Shown: piece after piece, positions 1 through 12,180 of the stretch
How positions within the stretch are numbered: position 1 is the first letter of the stretch
Layout of the letters: the number at the start of each line of letters is the position of its first letter
Assembly: GCA_027475525.1 (NCBI GenBank)
Contig: JAMWFC010000020.1
Span: forward strand, 186,001-250,000
Reading direction: 5' to 3'
DNA from: Macrolepiota albuminosa
Taxonomy: Eukaryota; Basidiomycota; Agaricomycetes; Agaricales; Agaricaceae
DNA length: 64,000 nucleotides
Made by a program: the position numbers and the translations under genes
Notes under the pieces: model-generated
What the model saw: only the letters and a program-made list of their open reading frames with translations
The model's database searches: none
What the model was told of the DNA's origin: nothing

Positions 1-1725
1 TCCGTTACGTCCAGACCTAGAAGCATCTGAAGTAACACGATCCCAACAGCATGTATATCACGCTGACGAGTATAAAGCAATGCCGACTCATTCTTCTCTT
101 CTCTCGACAGCCTGCAAACTACGTATGAAACTCTGGCCAAAGAGCGACACTGACGCAAACTTACCATCCCTCAGGAATTGGCGGCTCCTCGACAGGCGGC
201 AAATTCGTTCCAAAAGGGTTGGATCGATGCAAGTCCAATAATCTCGTTGGATATCCCACCCTCCCAAGTCTAACTTGCTTGCGAGGTGGGCGGTCGCCGG
301 AAACAAGACCGATATTTCGAGCATTGATGCCTGTAGGAGTTGAGAGCGCGGCGATAAAAACTGAGAAATATTACTGTACCTCGATGCACAAGATCCGCTG
401 CGTGAATTGCATTCAGGCCTGAGAGGATTTGTGCTAGGTATTCCTGAGATACCAGTTAAACTATCCAGAAGCCTGTGTAGTAAGAGAGAGATACACACTG
501 AGACGCGCTCCTCGCGTAGAGACGGCGTGTCTTCAAGAACATCATGTAAAGTCAACGGAGGCGCTTGTTCCGATAGTACGATAAGCTGTGAGGGTCCGCT
601 CGAGTGGGGCTGCGTGAGTTTGACGGCAAAGATGCTGGTGTGATTGGGATGACGGATAGCCGTAAGACGCTGGATCTCAGCCTCGACTTGTTTGAGCTTT
701 TTGCGGCCCTGGCTAGTGGTGTAGTATTGCGAGTAAAAGTTGACAATATAAAGCTCTAGTGGGAGTGTCGTGTTGATGTCGTCGCAGACAGGGTCAGCCA
801 TGTAGACTGTTCCGAGGGACTCTTAAAGCAAATCAGGACGAGCAGCGAGAGATGGAAGAGTAAAGGATACATGCCTTGTCGAGGATGGAACAACCTCACG
901 GTGTTGAACGTTACACCATCAACTTCTACATTGTGGGGAAACGACTCTGTCATAGTGTCTCCGGGATATGGAATCATCGTCGACTCAGAGTTTGCCCGCT
1001 TCCGGGCTTTGTATTGCAGTTCCCTCTCAGCTAGCTGGCGCAAAGCTTCTTCCTTGAACTCTTCCTCTCTCTCTAGTGCCTCGCGTGCCGCCCGTTCCGC
1101 TCTTTCCGCTTCTTGACGTTTCTTCTCCTTCATTTCGCGATAAACATCAAACAAAGAAACGATAGTCAAACTCGACTCACCCGTTCCTCCTCCTCAGCTC
1201 TTTGAGTCATTTGCACCGCCAGTGACCCAGCCACTTCGTTCTTGGGCTTAATGTTGTTCTCCATCCAGTCCTGGCATAGATTGACAATCTCGAAAACCAT
1301 TTCCATGCCTCGATTCTTTTGTGCCTCCGAAGTTATCTTGTGAGAGAGTGTCGAAACATCGACGTCTTTCAAGCCTTCGATAGGCTTCTGGATAGCAAAG
1401 ATAGGACACGCAAGTGTGGGATACGTCTTTGGTAGTCTATATAACGGTGATGAATTCTAGGCTCCCGGCTCTTTTGTAATAGATGCACGAGCTTACTTAA
1501 CGTTTAGATGGAAGTTAATCTTGTCATGAGATGGGTGTGTGACTCGTATAACAAACTCTGGCAAGCGCAAGGCCCCCTAGCAGGCGGTCAACACGAGTCA
1601 AGACACAAGAAACAAGGACCAACTTTCCAAGCCTTGGGGGGCGGCGTCTCGAAGAAATTCTCTTCATAAATTGATTTAAGCGCGGTAATCTCGAGCTCTT
1701 GACGTTCTCGAGTAGTGTTATCCAT
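1..1725 (-). CDS. GCN2: eIF2-alpha kinase GCN2, 5' part (RWD and pseudokinase domains), partial at left edge
   Basis: Gcn2 phosphorylates eIF2-alpha when uncharged tRNA accumulates; it is cytosolic and ribosome-associated. I start at the ATG at 1725 because it opens the RWD domain (ELEITALKSIYEENF), which binds Gcn1. Exons: 1725-1624, 1576-1497, 1436-1181, then several more; they join in frame to give LPKTYPTLACPIFAIQKP, the YPxxxP signature of RWD. Next comes a charged helical linker (KEKKRQEAERAERAARE), then the degenerate kinase domain found between RWD and the true kinase in Gcn2, with EYLAQILSGLNAIHAADLVH and, at the window edge, DIHAVGIVLLQMLLGLD. The true kinase, HisRS-like and C-terminal domains must lie left of the window. 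One intron (874-807) appears to be of GC-AG type. The domain order makes the assignment firm; later exon borders are approximate. Confidence 0.88.
807..874 (-). other. GC-AG intron in GCN2
   Basis: The upstream frame ends at LFHPRQ and the downstream frame starts at VYMADPVCDD. The only join I found that keeps both frames uses AAG|GCATGT as donor and GAACAG as acceptor. The GT two bases downstream puts a stop in frame. AAG before GC is the usual context of GC-AG introns. Confidence 0.6.
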
Positions 1726-2972
1726 GAAAGCCTTACTGAGGCACCGTCATACGGGTTACACAGGCTGAAATGGAAGAGTCGACGCCCGAGAATCAGTCGA
1801 GTGGCCAGGGATTAGAACAACAGAGCGGATTGAGTAGGGGAGGGCCCTTGGGACCTCAGCAGCTCAAGCCTCCATGGCGCTTCGTCGTGGAAAGTAATTA
1901 AAGTGGTTAAAGAGTGAAAGGACAGACGTTGGCCTTGGGTGACAGTCCAAAGCGGACAGGCACGCGCCGGATCTGTAGCCATTTCATATTTCACTGTCAC
2001 ATCACAGAAAACGTGGCCCGATTTGGAATCCACCCTTAATTCTGCTTCCTCAGCCCGTCAGCTTGTGGGTGCATGCATGGTCAGTCAATTCCATCATTGA
2101 CTTTGAAGGTAGTTTCTGGAAAGACTTCTATAATTCCATGCATGATAGAAAACTGATCAAGATACTTCCAAAGCTTGCTCAAACGTTCTATTCTCGCTTT
2201 CGGAGAATGCGCCATGTGCATCAGCACATTGACTCAGGGACAAGTGAAAATGAATTGACAAATCCTTCAGCTACTTTCAAGGGCAAGTGAGTGCAAAGAT
2301 GTCCGATCTGGGAGAACCTGGCCAGTGGCAATGTCGACCGTGGCTGGTGTGGTACTCCTCGACGCGTCAATGGATGAACAGGTGACAGATCGAAGCGCTA
2401 GCTAGCTGTTAAGTATAGAGACGAGAGTTCATGCATAATCAATAATCAGTCTACCCTGTGCGCAAATCCTCCACACGCAAGACACGTGTATCGTACGTAG
2501 TTTTTTGGGGTGGTCAATCGTGGAAAGAACAATCCAAGAACGACATTTCTTGACGTTGATTTATGATTCGAATTCTTTGATATAACAAAATGAAGGTCAT
2601 CCAGGCTAGTGGTAAGAGTTCGAAAAGGCGCCGCACACTTCGCAAGCGCTAAATTGATATTGGCAGCGTCTACGTCAATGGCACCCACACGCAATCACGG
2701 TATTTAATCAAGATACCAATTTATGCTGACCAAACTGTCGTTATCTGAGGAACATTGCAATTGCCAAATGGATGCTCAATTGAGATGTTGTAATTTCATC
2801 AGTGAGCACATTGTCGGCTGGGAGGTCCAATGGATATCAGAAGCTGAGTTATTAAGCGGGAAGAACTCGACGCAAAGAACAAAAATGTTAGGACTATAGA
2901 AAGTTTGCAATGGGGTCGGGACTCGGAGTCCCTTGATCGTGTGCTGATTTGATTATGATGGCTTCAAATCAC
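1726..2972. other. Intergenic, GCN2 promoter side
   Basis: This separates the GCN2 start from the tRNA gene. Short ORFs are present on both strands (75 residues or less), but none shows a recognisable domain or a supporting splice pattern. No repeat is evident. Confidence 0.4.
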
Positions 2973-3062
2973 GGCCTTATGGTCTAGTAGTATGATTCCT
3001 CGTTTGGGAGCTAATTCAGCACTATCTCGAGGAGGTCGCGAGTTCAATTCTCGCTGAGGCCC
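2973..3062 (+). tRNA. tRNA-Pro(UGG) with 18-nt intron
   Basis: The acceptor stem GGCCTTA pairs with TGAGGCC, and the discriminator is C. The D-arm holds the A box (TGGTCTAGTAGTATGA), and the T-arm GCGAG-TTCAATT-CTCGC holds the B box. The anticodon stem is CCTCG/CGAGG with a 25-nt loop, that is 7 nt plus an 18-nt intron placed one base 3' of anticodon TGG, the standard nuclear position. A Pol III terminator follows (T run at about 3067-3072). Confidence 0.93.
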
Positions 3063-3066
3063 TTCC

Positions 3067-3072
3067 TTTTTT
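3067..3072 (+). terminator. Pol III T-run terminator of tRNA-Pro
   Basis: Six consecutive T residues begin 5 bases after the discriminator base of the tRNA. Confidence 0.8.
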
Positions 3073-3693
3073 GTTCAACCATAATCCCAGGGAAAATGCA
3101 GCTTAGTACACCGTAATCACCTAAGATCCAATGCCAACGATCATAGACGAGACAGTGTATAAGGGTAAGGAGGTAACAACACCCTTCCTTGTTGAATCAT
3201 CCTGCCGTTGACATGGGTTCTGCAATGCCCATACTTCGTCGGAAGGACAAAGCTAAGTAAGGGTTCAACTTGATAGCAACGCTAGGATGGGTATACAGAT
3301 CCTCTGGACGCAGACAAAATGTCCTTTATCTCGGTCGGGCTAAACCCGAATGCAACATCAGATGTTTAGACAACGTGTGAGCTCCAAACATTATACAAGT
3401 CATATTGAGTCTATCTCATCGCGACGCCCACACAAACGAGTCGCACAGACTAAAATAACGGTCGTCCTGGTCAACAATCACCAAACCAACAATCAAAGAC
3501 GAAGGTAGAGGGCCATTAGTATACTTCCCGTTACATGAAATAGGGTGAGAGTATTGACTACAAATGGAATAAGATATGCTAGGGCTACATATTGCGATTC
3601 TGCAAAGGAAAACGTGCTTCAAAAACCAACTAACCAGGAATATACGGTAAACGTTTCAGTGAGGGAAGAAAATAAATAATAACATAAGAGTCT
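3073..3693. other. Intergenic between tRNA-Pro and P450 3' end
   Basis: No coding signal is recognised. A 68-codon minus-strand ORF (3416-3622) shows no domain and is probably chance. Confidence 0.4.
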
Positions 3694-6090
3694 TCATTCG
3701 ACCTCAGCCAAACGGCGGACAACCAACGGTAGACCCTTCGTCTCGTATGTCACAAGTCCTGTGGGAGTCACCTGAGATGTTTGCACAGACGGCGAGATAA
3801 TTTGGGAAAGGTTCCAGACAATCGTGTCGTTCGTTGAGGAAAATTCAAAGGTGGTGAGTAGTACGGATAGCAAAATTTCTGAGGGATGAGGTCAGACGAA
3901 AGTCGGTCCAGTAAGCAAAGGGTCGCTCACTCATTTCGACTTGTGCGAATTTATACCCACTACATGAAAAGTGAGTCATCGTATGGATATACAAGATGAC
4001 TGATTACTCACACGCACGACCTTCCACCACCAAGGAACGACATCCTGTCAAATGAATACGATGAGTAAAAGATGATTCGTTTGTTTCTCGTCTTCGACTC
4101 ACATTCCAGAATAGATTCCTGGCAAACGCAATCGTGAATTTGATGTGGGCGCAGCTTCTGTCAGCCATCGCTCAGGTTTCCATTCCTTCGCGTCAGCACC
4201 CCAAACAGACTCTAGACGGTTGCTACCTGCGATGCTGACGAAAATAGTGGTCCCGACTGGTACCGTTACCGTCAAAGGATGAATATCTTCATCACCTCCT
4301 GAGTACGGAATAACTCTTTCTTTCACAGCTCTAAGTAGGTGATTAAGTCTTTCGGACTCTGCCGGGAGTACAGAAGCTGAGCTTACGTGCGTCTTACGAA
4401 AGGAACGGGTGGATACCTGCAAGATATTGGTCAGCAAGAATATCCCGAACTTGTCCGGAAACATCTTGGCTTACAGTCTGAGAGTCTCTTTTATAACAGC
4501 GTCCAAGATAGGTAAAGCCATAATATCATCATAGGTTAGATGCCCAGAAAGGTCGCCTTCGGCCCGCTGTTGACGGAGCTTATCACGGACTTCGTCCCGG
4601 ACTTGTTCTTGGATATCAGGATGGATTGATAGGAGATAAAGAATCCTAGAAAGAGCAGATGATGTGGTATCCTGCGCTCCGAAGATAAGTACACTAGACA
4701 GAATGCTGTGATTAGCACACGTATTATCTGCGTCCGCAGTGAACAGTCGACTTACGTCATCTGCCCAGTTAACTCTTCCTCACTGAGCTTTTCGGCGGCA
4801 GTTGCTCGGTTATTCGAACGCACTACATGGATTTAGTTAGGGTTTCGCCGGATGAGTAGAAGAATATGACCCACATAAAACGCTAATGATATCCTTTGCA
4901 GGGGAAGACTCGAGAGACTCCGTTTCAATTTCCTGCATGACGTCCTCCCGCTTCTTTCGCAAAATCTCGAGGGCTGTTTCATGCATTACATCCGACATAC
5001 TTTTTACTTTTTGAACAGCTTTGTTGGGAATCCATTCAACCAGCCTTCTTCTGAAAGCTGGAGTGCCAATCCGCGATAAGAAAGGAGCGAATTGCCGGAC
5101 AAGAGAAAGAGAGAACACAGTCGGGCTGTTCGGAAAGATCATCAACAAGACAACAGAAGAGAGATAGACAATTGGTTCATACATAAGCTCTTTTACAGCA
5201 GCTGTGTATGGATTAATTGCAGGTGAGTCGAGTGGATCGAATGAATAGCCCAGAATGGTCTGTCCCACCGTCTCCAGAGCTACACGAGAAACCCATTCAG
5301 ACATATCCAGAACACTGTTACCGGTTTCTGCCTTGCGGCGTGTAGCTTCTCTGTCGAGAACACCGGATAGCTACCGTATAATCAGAAACTAGGAGCTACA
5401 TCACAATCAAAACCCACCTTGCGTGCAACTTCATATATTATTGGGGTCAACTGCCTAAGTTGGGTCACAGAGAAAATGGGGGTAACAATCTTCCTTTGCT
5501 TCTTGTGATGGTCCCCTGGGCAAATATTGATTATCGTCATATAAACAGTGGAAGAAACATGCGGACCGATTGTCGCCACTAACCCCGGGCCGAAAATGGC
5601 CTTGTTTGTTCTTCAAAGAAGTTGTTACTTGACTGAAGAACCATATCAACTACTTGAGTACTCACTCCACGAAAACGGCCGTCTCTTCAAATGCGTCTTG
5701 GTCTTTGATTATAATACTGTGAAGAGCCGTTGGGTCAGAAATATAAAGCTGTTCGTCCTGGAAAGTGCGTTTAAGGTCCTGTTTCATCCAAGAAGAAATT
5801 GTGACTCACCCCCAAAAATCCATGGACTTTGACCATGCCTCCACACCGCTCAACGAGCTGTTGGTGAAATGGGAGGCCTTTTGAATTGAAGAGTTGACCC
5901 AGGTTCCCTTGAGAGCACTTCAAAAGGCGCCCGAAGGGTGATAGTTACTCCTACCTTTGAACCAAGATTCTGGTATGGGCCCAGGTATGTGTTTGAAGAC
6001 CGATTTAACGAAGAACAATCTGAGTGTCCAACGTCCTATATGATAAAACATGCCTAGAGAGACGAGTGGGAGAAGCATGTAGAGCAACAT
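3694..6090 (-). CDS. Cytochrome P450 monooxygenase, ER-anchored
   Basis: Haem-thiolate monooxygenase. The ATG at 6090 begins a hydrophobic anchor (MLLYMLLPLVSLGMFY), followed by the proline hinge HIPGPIPESW. Downstream are the helix C region (GDHHKKQRKIVTPIFSV), the I-helix LIFGAQDTTSSA, ExxR as ETLRLYPPVPFVRR, the PERF-region WKPERWL, and the haem loop FLGGGRSCVGYKFAQVEM with the axial Cys. All of these are restored only by splicing roughly ten short introns. The haem loop is split by an intron after TGC GT. The stop is TGA at 3696-3694. All catalytic motifs are intact and the spliced length suits a full-length fungal P450 (about 520-540 residues). Substrate and CYP family cannot be told from sequence alone, and no biosynthetic partners lie next to it. 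Confidence 0.92.
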
Positions 6091-7167
6091 GCTTGCGTTG
6101 GAGGTTATGAATGGGTGTGAATATGATAGAAGACAGTGACAGTTGTTTGATGCATTCCCTTAGCTATATATTGGTGCTATACGTCCCACGTGAACTGCGC
6201 CACGGAGGTCAGTTATTACACCGAATGAGTCAGGATGAGGTTGGACTTGAGACCAAGTTCGAAACCCGTCGGGAATGGACCAAGGACAATCTCCTCTAGA
6301 TACGGAGGAACGAAAACGAGGACGAGTATTTGAACACAGACACTCCTGCTCCATATTGACATTGCTGAATATCTATGTGGCACAGCTTCGGCACCACAGG
6401 ACCTCGCACCGAGGATCCCGGCCGACGGCGCATGACTCATGCTAAAGCTCCATTGCCCTATGGAGGAGTACAGACGCCCATTACTTACAAGTAGATGTCG
6501 GATCTTTCCCTCTCACTGATCGCTTTTGATTCGATTTGTCAATCGGATAGAGGAAAAAGGTGTGCTCACAGACAAGTCCTTGGATTACCCCCGAGTTTCA
6601 TCTTCATGGTAGCATTCCACCGGCATCTTACTATATTACAGACGTAGAATTCAGTTGCATGCTTATCGCACGGAGTACGTCCCCGTGTTGATGAAAAGTG
6701 TCTTCGACAGTTTGTGATCAAGTAATGCATACATTTAACCCCATGGCCATCGTTCGCGAGATGGAGCTATCTGATCCAGTATCTAGCGAGCATGGGCTTG
6801 AAGTTACATTGTTTTCAAAATCTATGACACCGCCCAATCAATACTTACAGTTGGCATTGGACTCCCGGTACAACCTGATGATGGCGATGCTGTACTGCTG
6901 TCAAATTTCATGACCTGAAGAGTTTCGTTTCAAGGCACAGCTATACAGTGATTATAACAAGGTTGAGGAAGGCTCATGCATATGGCATATGCAAACGTGG
7001 CTGGACTTTAACTGACCGCAGTTCGGCATCAACATCGTGAGAATTCTTTCAGTTACAAACTTAATTTTGTCCCTGTCTCAACTGTCCCAAAATCTGGTTG
7101 GAATATCGGAAAAAGTAAATCACAGGATATACTCAGCGCACAGATCTCATAGTTGACAGTAATTCTA
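6091..7167. other. Intergenic between divergent P450 and Utp16-like gene
   Basis: This holds the 5' flanks of two divergently transcribed genes. ORFs of 60-74 codons occur on both strands, but none has a recognisable domain or a consistent exon chain. Confidence 0.35.
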
Positions 7168-8100
7168 ATGGCACCATCCCATGAAGATTCTGCCTCTAGC
7201 GGTGAAGATGACGTCCCAGAGAGCATTTCACTTACACAATCCAGACGGAACATGAAGAAAAGCGAGGCAGCGCTGCAACAGGCCCATGTCGCCGAAAAAA
7301 TGAGGAAAAAACTACGAAATAGGGAGAGAGATCGCAGGCTGAAAGAACAGGCGGAGAGCAGCAAGCGCAAACGGAAAGACATCCATAATGACGGTGATAC
7401 GAATATCGAGGCTAAAATGAAAAGAGCTAAGCAAGGGGCAGCCGAGGAGATAAATGAGAACAATGACTCAGGTGAGAACGGATCAAGCGGCGATGAGGAC
7501 GAAGAGGAGTTTCAGGGTATAGACGGCGATTCAGATGAGGACTTGGGGAAAGTGAGCCATGATATAGATCCATACTCGGAGGACGATGAAGAGACGGACT
7601 CTGGAGACCGACGAACCACAAAAACTAACCCAGACCACCTTCCGGACCATCTCTTTGCCTCTGCATTTGCCCCTACAAACAGGAAAGCGACGTCAAAGCA
7701 CAAAGTAAAGCAGGATTCTTCTGCACCCAGTAAACCCAGAAAACGCATCCGCAGCAATGCGGCACCCAAGGATATCATAGTTGGGTACGTATCTACCTAT
7801 GCTATCTGTATCTATAGATGCTGAATATATGTTATGTTGTAACCAGGTCACGTACACTCAGGAGGACGCTCTCGCTAGGTCCCGTTGTTGGCGCGTCTAC
7901 GCTACCATCAGCCAAGGTCAGAAAGTTCCTTGACCTCAGTCTGGGCCTCCACGGGAATGGTTCTAAGAAACGAGGATGGGAACGAAGACCTGGTATGTGC
8001 CCAGCCATGATATCCGGCCTGTGCTCATACTGGTATCATAGTGAACCTAGGTGTTATGAAGCGTGACGGACCTGCTGCGAGCTTTGTACGAAGTCGATAG
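7168..8100 (+). CDS. Utp16/Bud21-like U3 snoRNA-associated nucleolar protein (putative)
   Basis: Three exons, 7168-7784, 7847-7992 and 8051-8100, splice in frame to 270 residues ending in FVRSR-stop. Residues about 25-75 are a basic, Lys/Arg-rich helical stretch; about 90-150 are strongly acidic (EDEEEFQGIDGDSDEDLG); then comes PDHLFASAFAP followed by a basic region. The C-terminus has LPSAKVRKFLDLSLGL and GWERRPGVMKR. The acidic/basic make-up and the LPDHLFASAF element resemble the Utp16/Bud21 family of the small-subunit processome, which would place it in the nucleolus for pre-rRNA processing. That family call rests on general resemblance only; the gene model itself is well supported. An in-frame TTG at 7153 precedes the chosen ATG. 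Confidence 0.6.
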
Positions 8101-9911
8101 AGTAATGGATCCTCTTTTTCTAACTTTACCAATGGCGTTGAAGCTGACAACAGCCGATTTCGGTTTCCTTCCGCCGGTCAACAGACCTGAAAGATCTGTT
8201 TCAGCAGCGCTTTACGCCACCTCCAAGCACTGAATGCTCAGGGTCAGATAGGCTGGAAGCGCGTGTCACTACCGGCTTTCACCCTTGTGGCTCACTGTAG
8301 GCTATTCAATTTGACACCTTAAGCAACTAAACACACGATCAATTACCGGTCATGTCTGATTTCCGCTCCAACCGTGATAAATAAACCAACTGCTGTAATC
8401 GTGAAGCTGTCCATGGGCGTCCTGGAACAGGAGGAACCGTGATATTATCTCAGATCGCTTTGGCGTTAACTGGCGAGCCACTTAACTACCGTTATTATGA
8501 CAGCAACACGCCTTCAATTTTGACCGAACCTCATGCTCGTCCTACAAATAGTGTTTGGCATCTGTTCGTCATTCAGACAAGGACCCGTGTTATACTTCTA
8601 CTTTTGATGCCAACTGTGACTTGGTCTGTGTAGAGATTTCATTACATATGACGTGTGTGGTCTTTGTAACATAAGGAAGCGACATTTGTCAATCTGAATA
8701 TGGCAGGACACTTGTCTATCTGAACATGACATGAGGAACGAGAAGAACACGATCCTCTACGCCAAGTTCCGGCACAATCAACTCCGCCATTTCCTATTAC
8801 TAGCCGTCTCAATGTAGTGACCCCGGGGCCTCCATTAGATGTTAGCTTGTGTGGTGATCTGTTCGCTCGATGTATGGAGGCGCCAGCTCGGTACGTTGAA
8901 GTCTTCAACTGGAGGTTGTCGACGTACTTTACACCGATGTGGGGCCGGTCTGTTTTATTCCATCTAACCTGCAGAATAAACAAAGACTGATATATGATAG
9001 CTTGATCAACAGAATTTAATACGACTTCTTCCTGGCAACCGGTTAGTTGTTGTTGAGTGGCAAATATCGACGAAATGCTGGATGAACAACCTAGGACTCT
9101 TCCTCTGTTCTCGCAAAGTCCTGCGACGCCTCAATGGAGGCATAATCATTTCTAAGCGCTCGAACTTAATTCGATTTCGAACAATGAGACAGTTTCCTTG
9201 GTCATGGCTTCAGGAGAAGAGATATGTAAATTGACGATTCCACACAATCCTGAAATCAATCCCTACCTAACCGGACCTGTCAACGCGAATCAATCCTGCA
9301 CTGAATCCTAAAAGCGCTCATTAAGGAAGGAAGAGGATCTCTGGTAAAACTTGGCTTCTCTTGGGGCTCGACGACGAAACCAACAAAACAGGCTCTCGTT
9401 GTTTTTCCTATCGAATGTTATATAGTTGCTGCTTACAGTTCTCTCTAGTTGAGGATACCGGGAGGATTATTCTACACCCTAGCAAAACAATTGTAATTCT
9501 TGAACCTCTAGCTTTTGTACGAGGGCAAAGTGAAGCGACATAGATCCAAGGTTGTTGTCCCCTCGAAAAGTTGAAGAAATCTTTAATTTTCTTGAATGCA
9601 TCGTGTGGCCTACCCAGCCGCAAACGATGGACGAGATTTCCAAGCATGCTGTCCACAACACAAAGGAGACACTACATGTCGTACATAGGTACAACCATGT
9701 TTACAACGACATGCTTCATCCTATGCCAAATAGAGTGCATGGAAAACTGGGATTGCGGAAATTGTATTGCGTGACACCAAACAACTTTGATTATCACTTG
9801 ATGTCAGCACTCTAAATCGTTTTTATTCGTATGTAGTCGTCAACCTCTTGAAAACATCTCAACAAAGAACATGAGTGTTATGAGCGGAAATCTAAAGCTC
9901 AATTTTAAGCT
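8101..9911. other. Intergenic, 1.8 kb, no gene recognised
   Basis: Short ORFs (60-113 codons) occur on both strands, including 8642-8983 minus and 9552-9815 plus. None shows a domain, a signal peptide or plausible splicing. The interval lies between convergent 3' ends. A non-coding RNA cannot be excluded. Confidence 0.35.
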
Positions 9912-11440
9912 CTAGTCTTCACAGGTCTGACTCCAACCCTCAAATTCCACCCGTCCTGTCTGGATATCTAACAGCCTCTCCAATAGTGCATTGCCTATGT
10001 CACCCAGTCCAACGTTTTCAGACGGAAGGACAAGGTCTCTACCCTGATATCCAATGCGGCCAACAGGTGCTACTGCAACGGCTGTACCCACACCAAAAGC
10101 TTCCAACAAGGTACCAGCATCGGAGTACGCAGCAACTTCAGGCATCGTCAGCGTGCGTTCATGCGTGTAGAGTTTGCGTGAGGCAGGGACCCCGGGAAGC
10201 ACAATTTTATTTGCGGTATGCGCATCGAGGAGTTCGAGGCATGAACGACGAGTTATTCCTGGGAGAATTGTGCCATCCAGTGGAGGAGTAATGATGTCCA
10301 CGTCTTTTAAAGATATATGAATTTCACTGTTGCATACTATTTATATTTGGTAGACTCACCCCCGTCTTCTCTTTTGACGACGACGAAAAAGTTCATCGAC
10401 CCTGCTTCTGTGATACGCTGATCCTCGCCGAGCAACCAGAGGATCTGTTCGTAACCCTGCTCGGCCGCAAGTCGCTGGGGAAGGAAGCCTGGGGCATAAT
10501 TCAGTCCGAGTTTGTGTCCACCAGTTCCTCCTGGCCAAGAGCGAACAGTTTTGCCAACAGCGAGTAGGGAAACGCCGTTGGCCTTGCCGGTGGTCGAAAA
10601 GTAGGGGCCGGTAGGCGTCAGAATAACATAGAGTAAGGCGCTGTCGGAAGCCGCAACGCCGAGAGCTATGAGGGTTGTTTTAAGATGTAACGGAAGCAGA
10701 CATATAACAATGAGATAGAAAAGACTAACCAGGACGAGTACCAATAAAGGTTGGCCTAATGTATAAACTATGACCCGGTTTTTTGGGAATCCAACGCGCG
10801 TCAATCATAATAAGGCGTTTAATGAGAACAAGGAGAGCGTCGGGGTCGAATGGCTTTAAAAATCAGCAATTAGCATTGACGCACGTTTTTCTAATGAATG
10901 CAAATTTACTTACAGGCAGGGCAACGCGCTCTGCTGAGCGTATGAGACGCTCCATATTTTGCTTTGGGCGGAAGAGACGTGGTTCTCCATCAGGTCCCAA
11001 GTATGCCTGTACGAGTCGATGTCAGAACCATGTCATGTACCTTTAATGTGGAGCCTAACCTTCATTCCCTCGAAGACATTAGGACAGTAGTGGAAACACG
11101 AGGCAGCAGGATCCAGCGACAAAGGTCCGTAAGGTTTGATTTCCGGGGCCGACCAACCAATCACGGGGTCGTAGCTCGCGACGAGCATGTGGTCGCTCTT
11201 GACCTAGAAAGATAAAGCTATGAGCAGACGTCAGACGTCAACACAAAAAAAAACAGACCTGTCCGAAATGAACATCTTCCGGTATGTCCTTCAAGGTTGT
11301 CGCCAGGTTAATGACGAGCTTGGATGCCTGGGAAGTCATACATCCAAGTCCAATCAACTGACGCAGAAAACGTGACGTACATCAAGCAAAGAGGGCTGAG
11401 ACTTGGTTGAAGGAGCTGGAGTGGTTTTTTTAATAGCCAT
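9912..11440 (-). CDS. Branched-chain-amino-acid aminotransferase
   Basis: PLP enzyme (fold type IV) that interconverts Leu, Ile and Val with their 2-oxo acids, the last step of their synthesis and the first of their breakdown. Start is the ATG at 11440 (MAIKKTTPAPS). Spliced exons give FHYCPNVFEGMKAY, RLFRPKQNMERLIRSA, YIRPTFIGT, then GGHKLGLNYAPG with the PLP Schiff-base lysine, then GEDQRITEAGSMNFF, which is close to the family GED-x-(I/L)TE-x-G-(T/S)MN signature, and TILPGITRRSCLELL. The C-terminus EFEGWSQTCED ends at the stop at 9912. Short introns separate at least six exons. The N-terminus is short and lacks a clear mitochondrial presequence, so it may be the cytosolic type; this point is inference. 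Confidence 0.93.
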
Positions 11441-12180
11441 GATAGACTTTGTGAGGACTATATGAAACTGCCATTGTAGATCAGAGCCCGATTTATAGAG
11501 GAAAGCCTAGAGTCAGAAAATAAAAAAAAAATATTAACGATCGCTTGTATTCAATATTCAGATCTTATCTTATCTCAATATGAGTCAGTTGTAAGCAAGT
11601 ACATACAGTGGCAATCAGAATTGACTGAGTTTCATTTATTTGGGTTACCGGATCTCCTTTAAGACAAGCGGGCAGTCTACGCATCTTCTCAATTGGCAAG
11701 GTTCCACAAATGGATCCCTTCGTCATGGACAGACGTATGACCATGGAGGAATAAAGTACATCTCCTTGTTTAAATGCGATATAGGCTCGCCGCGCTACCA
11801 ACGGAAATTCTCAAAACCCTGTACTGGCGTGATCTTATGTTGTGTGTAAGTCTGCGCATTCGGATGTTTACTTTCACGCGGGAACTTCGCTCTGTTATGT
11901 ACAAATCGGAGTCCGTACGTCTAGTAGCTGTAAGAGAAGAAAGGAAAAAGTCTCCCCTCCAGATCTAGACAGATCTAGAATGAACACTACCCAGCAGATT
12001 TTTCTGATACGTGATGTGAAAAAATGATGCGTTTGCCATTTGGGCCAGAACACCGATAGCTATATGGTCGAGTTGTAGCAGTTCCCATTTTAGTATTATA
12101 TTGTCTTGAAAAATCTACTGCCAGAGGTATTGTCGAGTACTTTGAAGCGATCCTTGAACGTATATCAGAGTAGCTGTAAT
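11441..12180. other. Intergenic between BCAT promoter and kinase-like gene 3' end
   Basis: This contains the BCAT 5' flank (the A run at about 11521-11531 lies in it) and AT-rich sequence. ORFs of 61-78 codons here show no recognised domain. Confidence 0.35.

Noticed and set aside
7153..7167. Upstream TTG start of the Utp16-like ORF
   Set aside because: A normal ATG follows five codons later at 7168, which is the ordinary choice for a eukaryotic gene.
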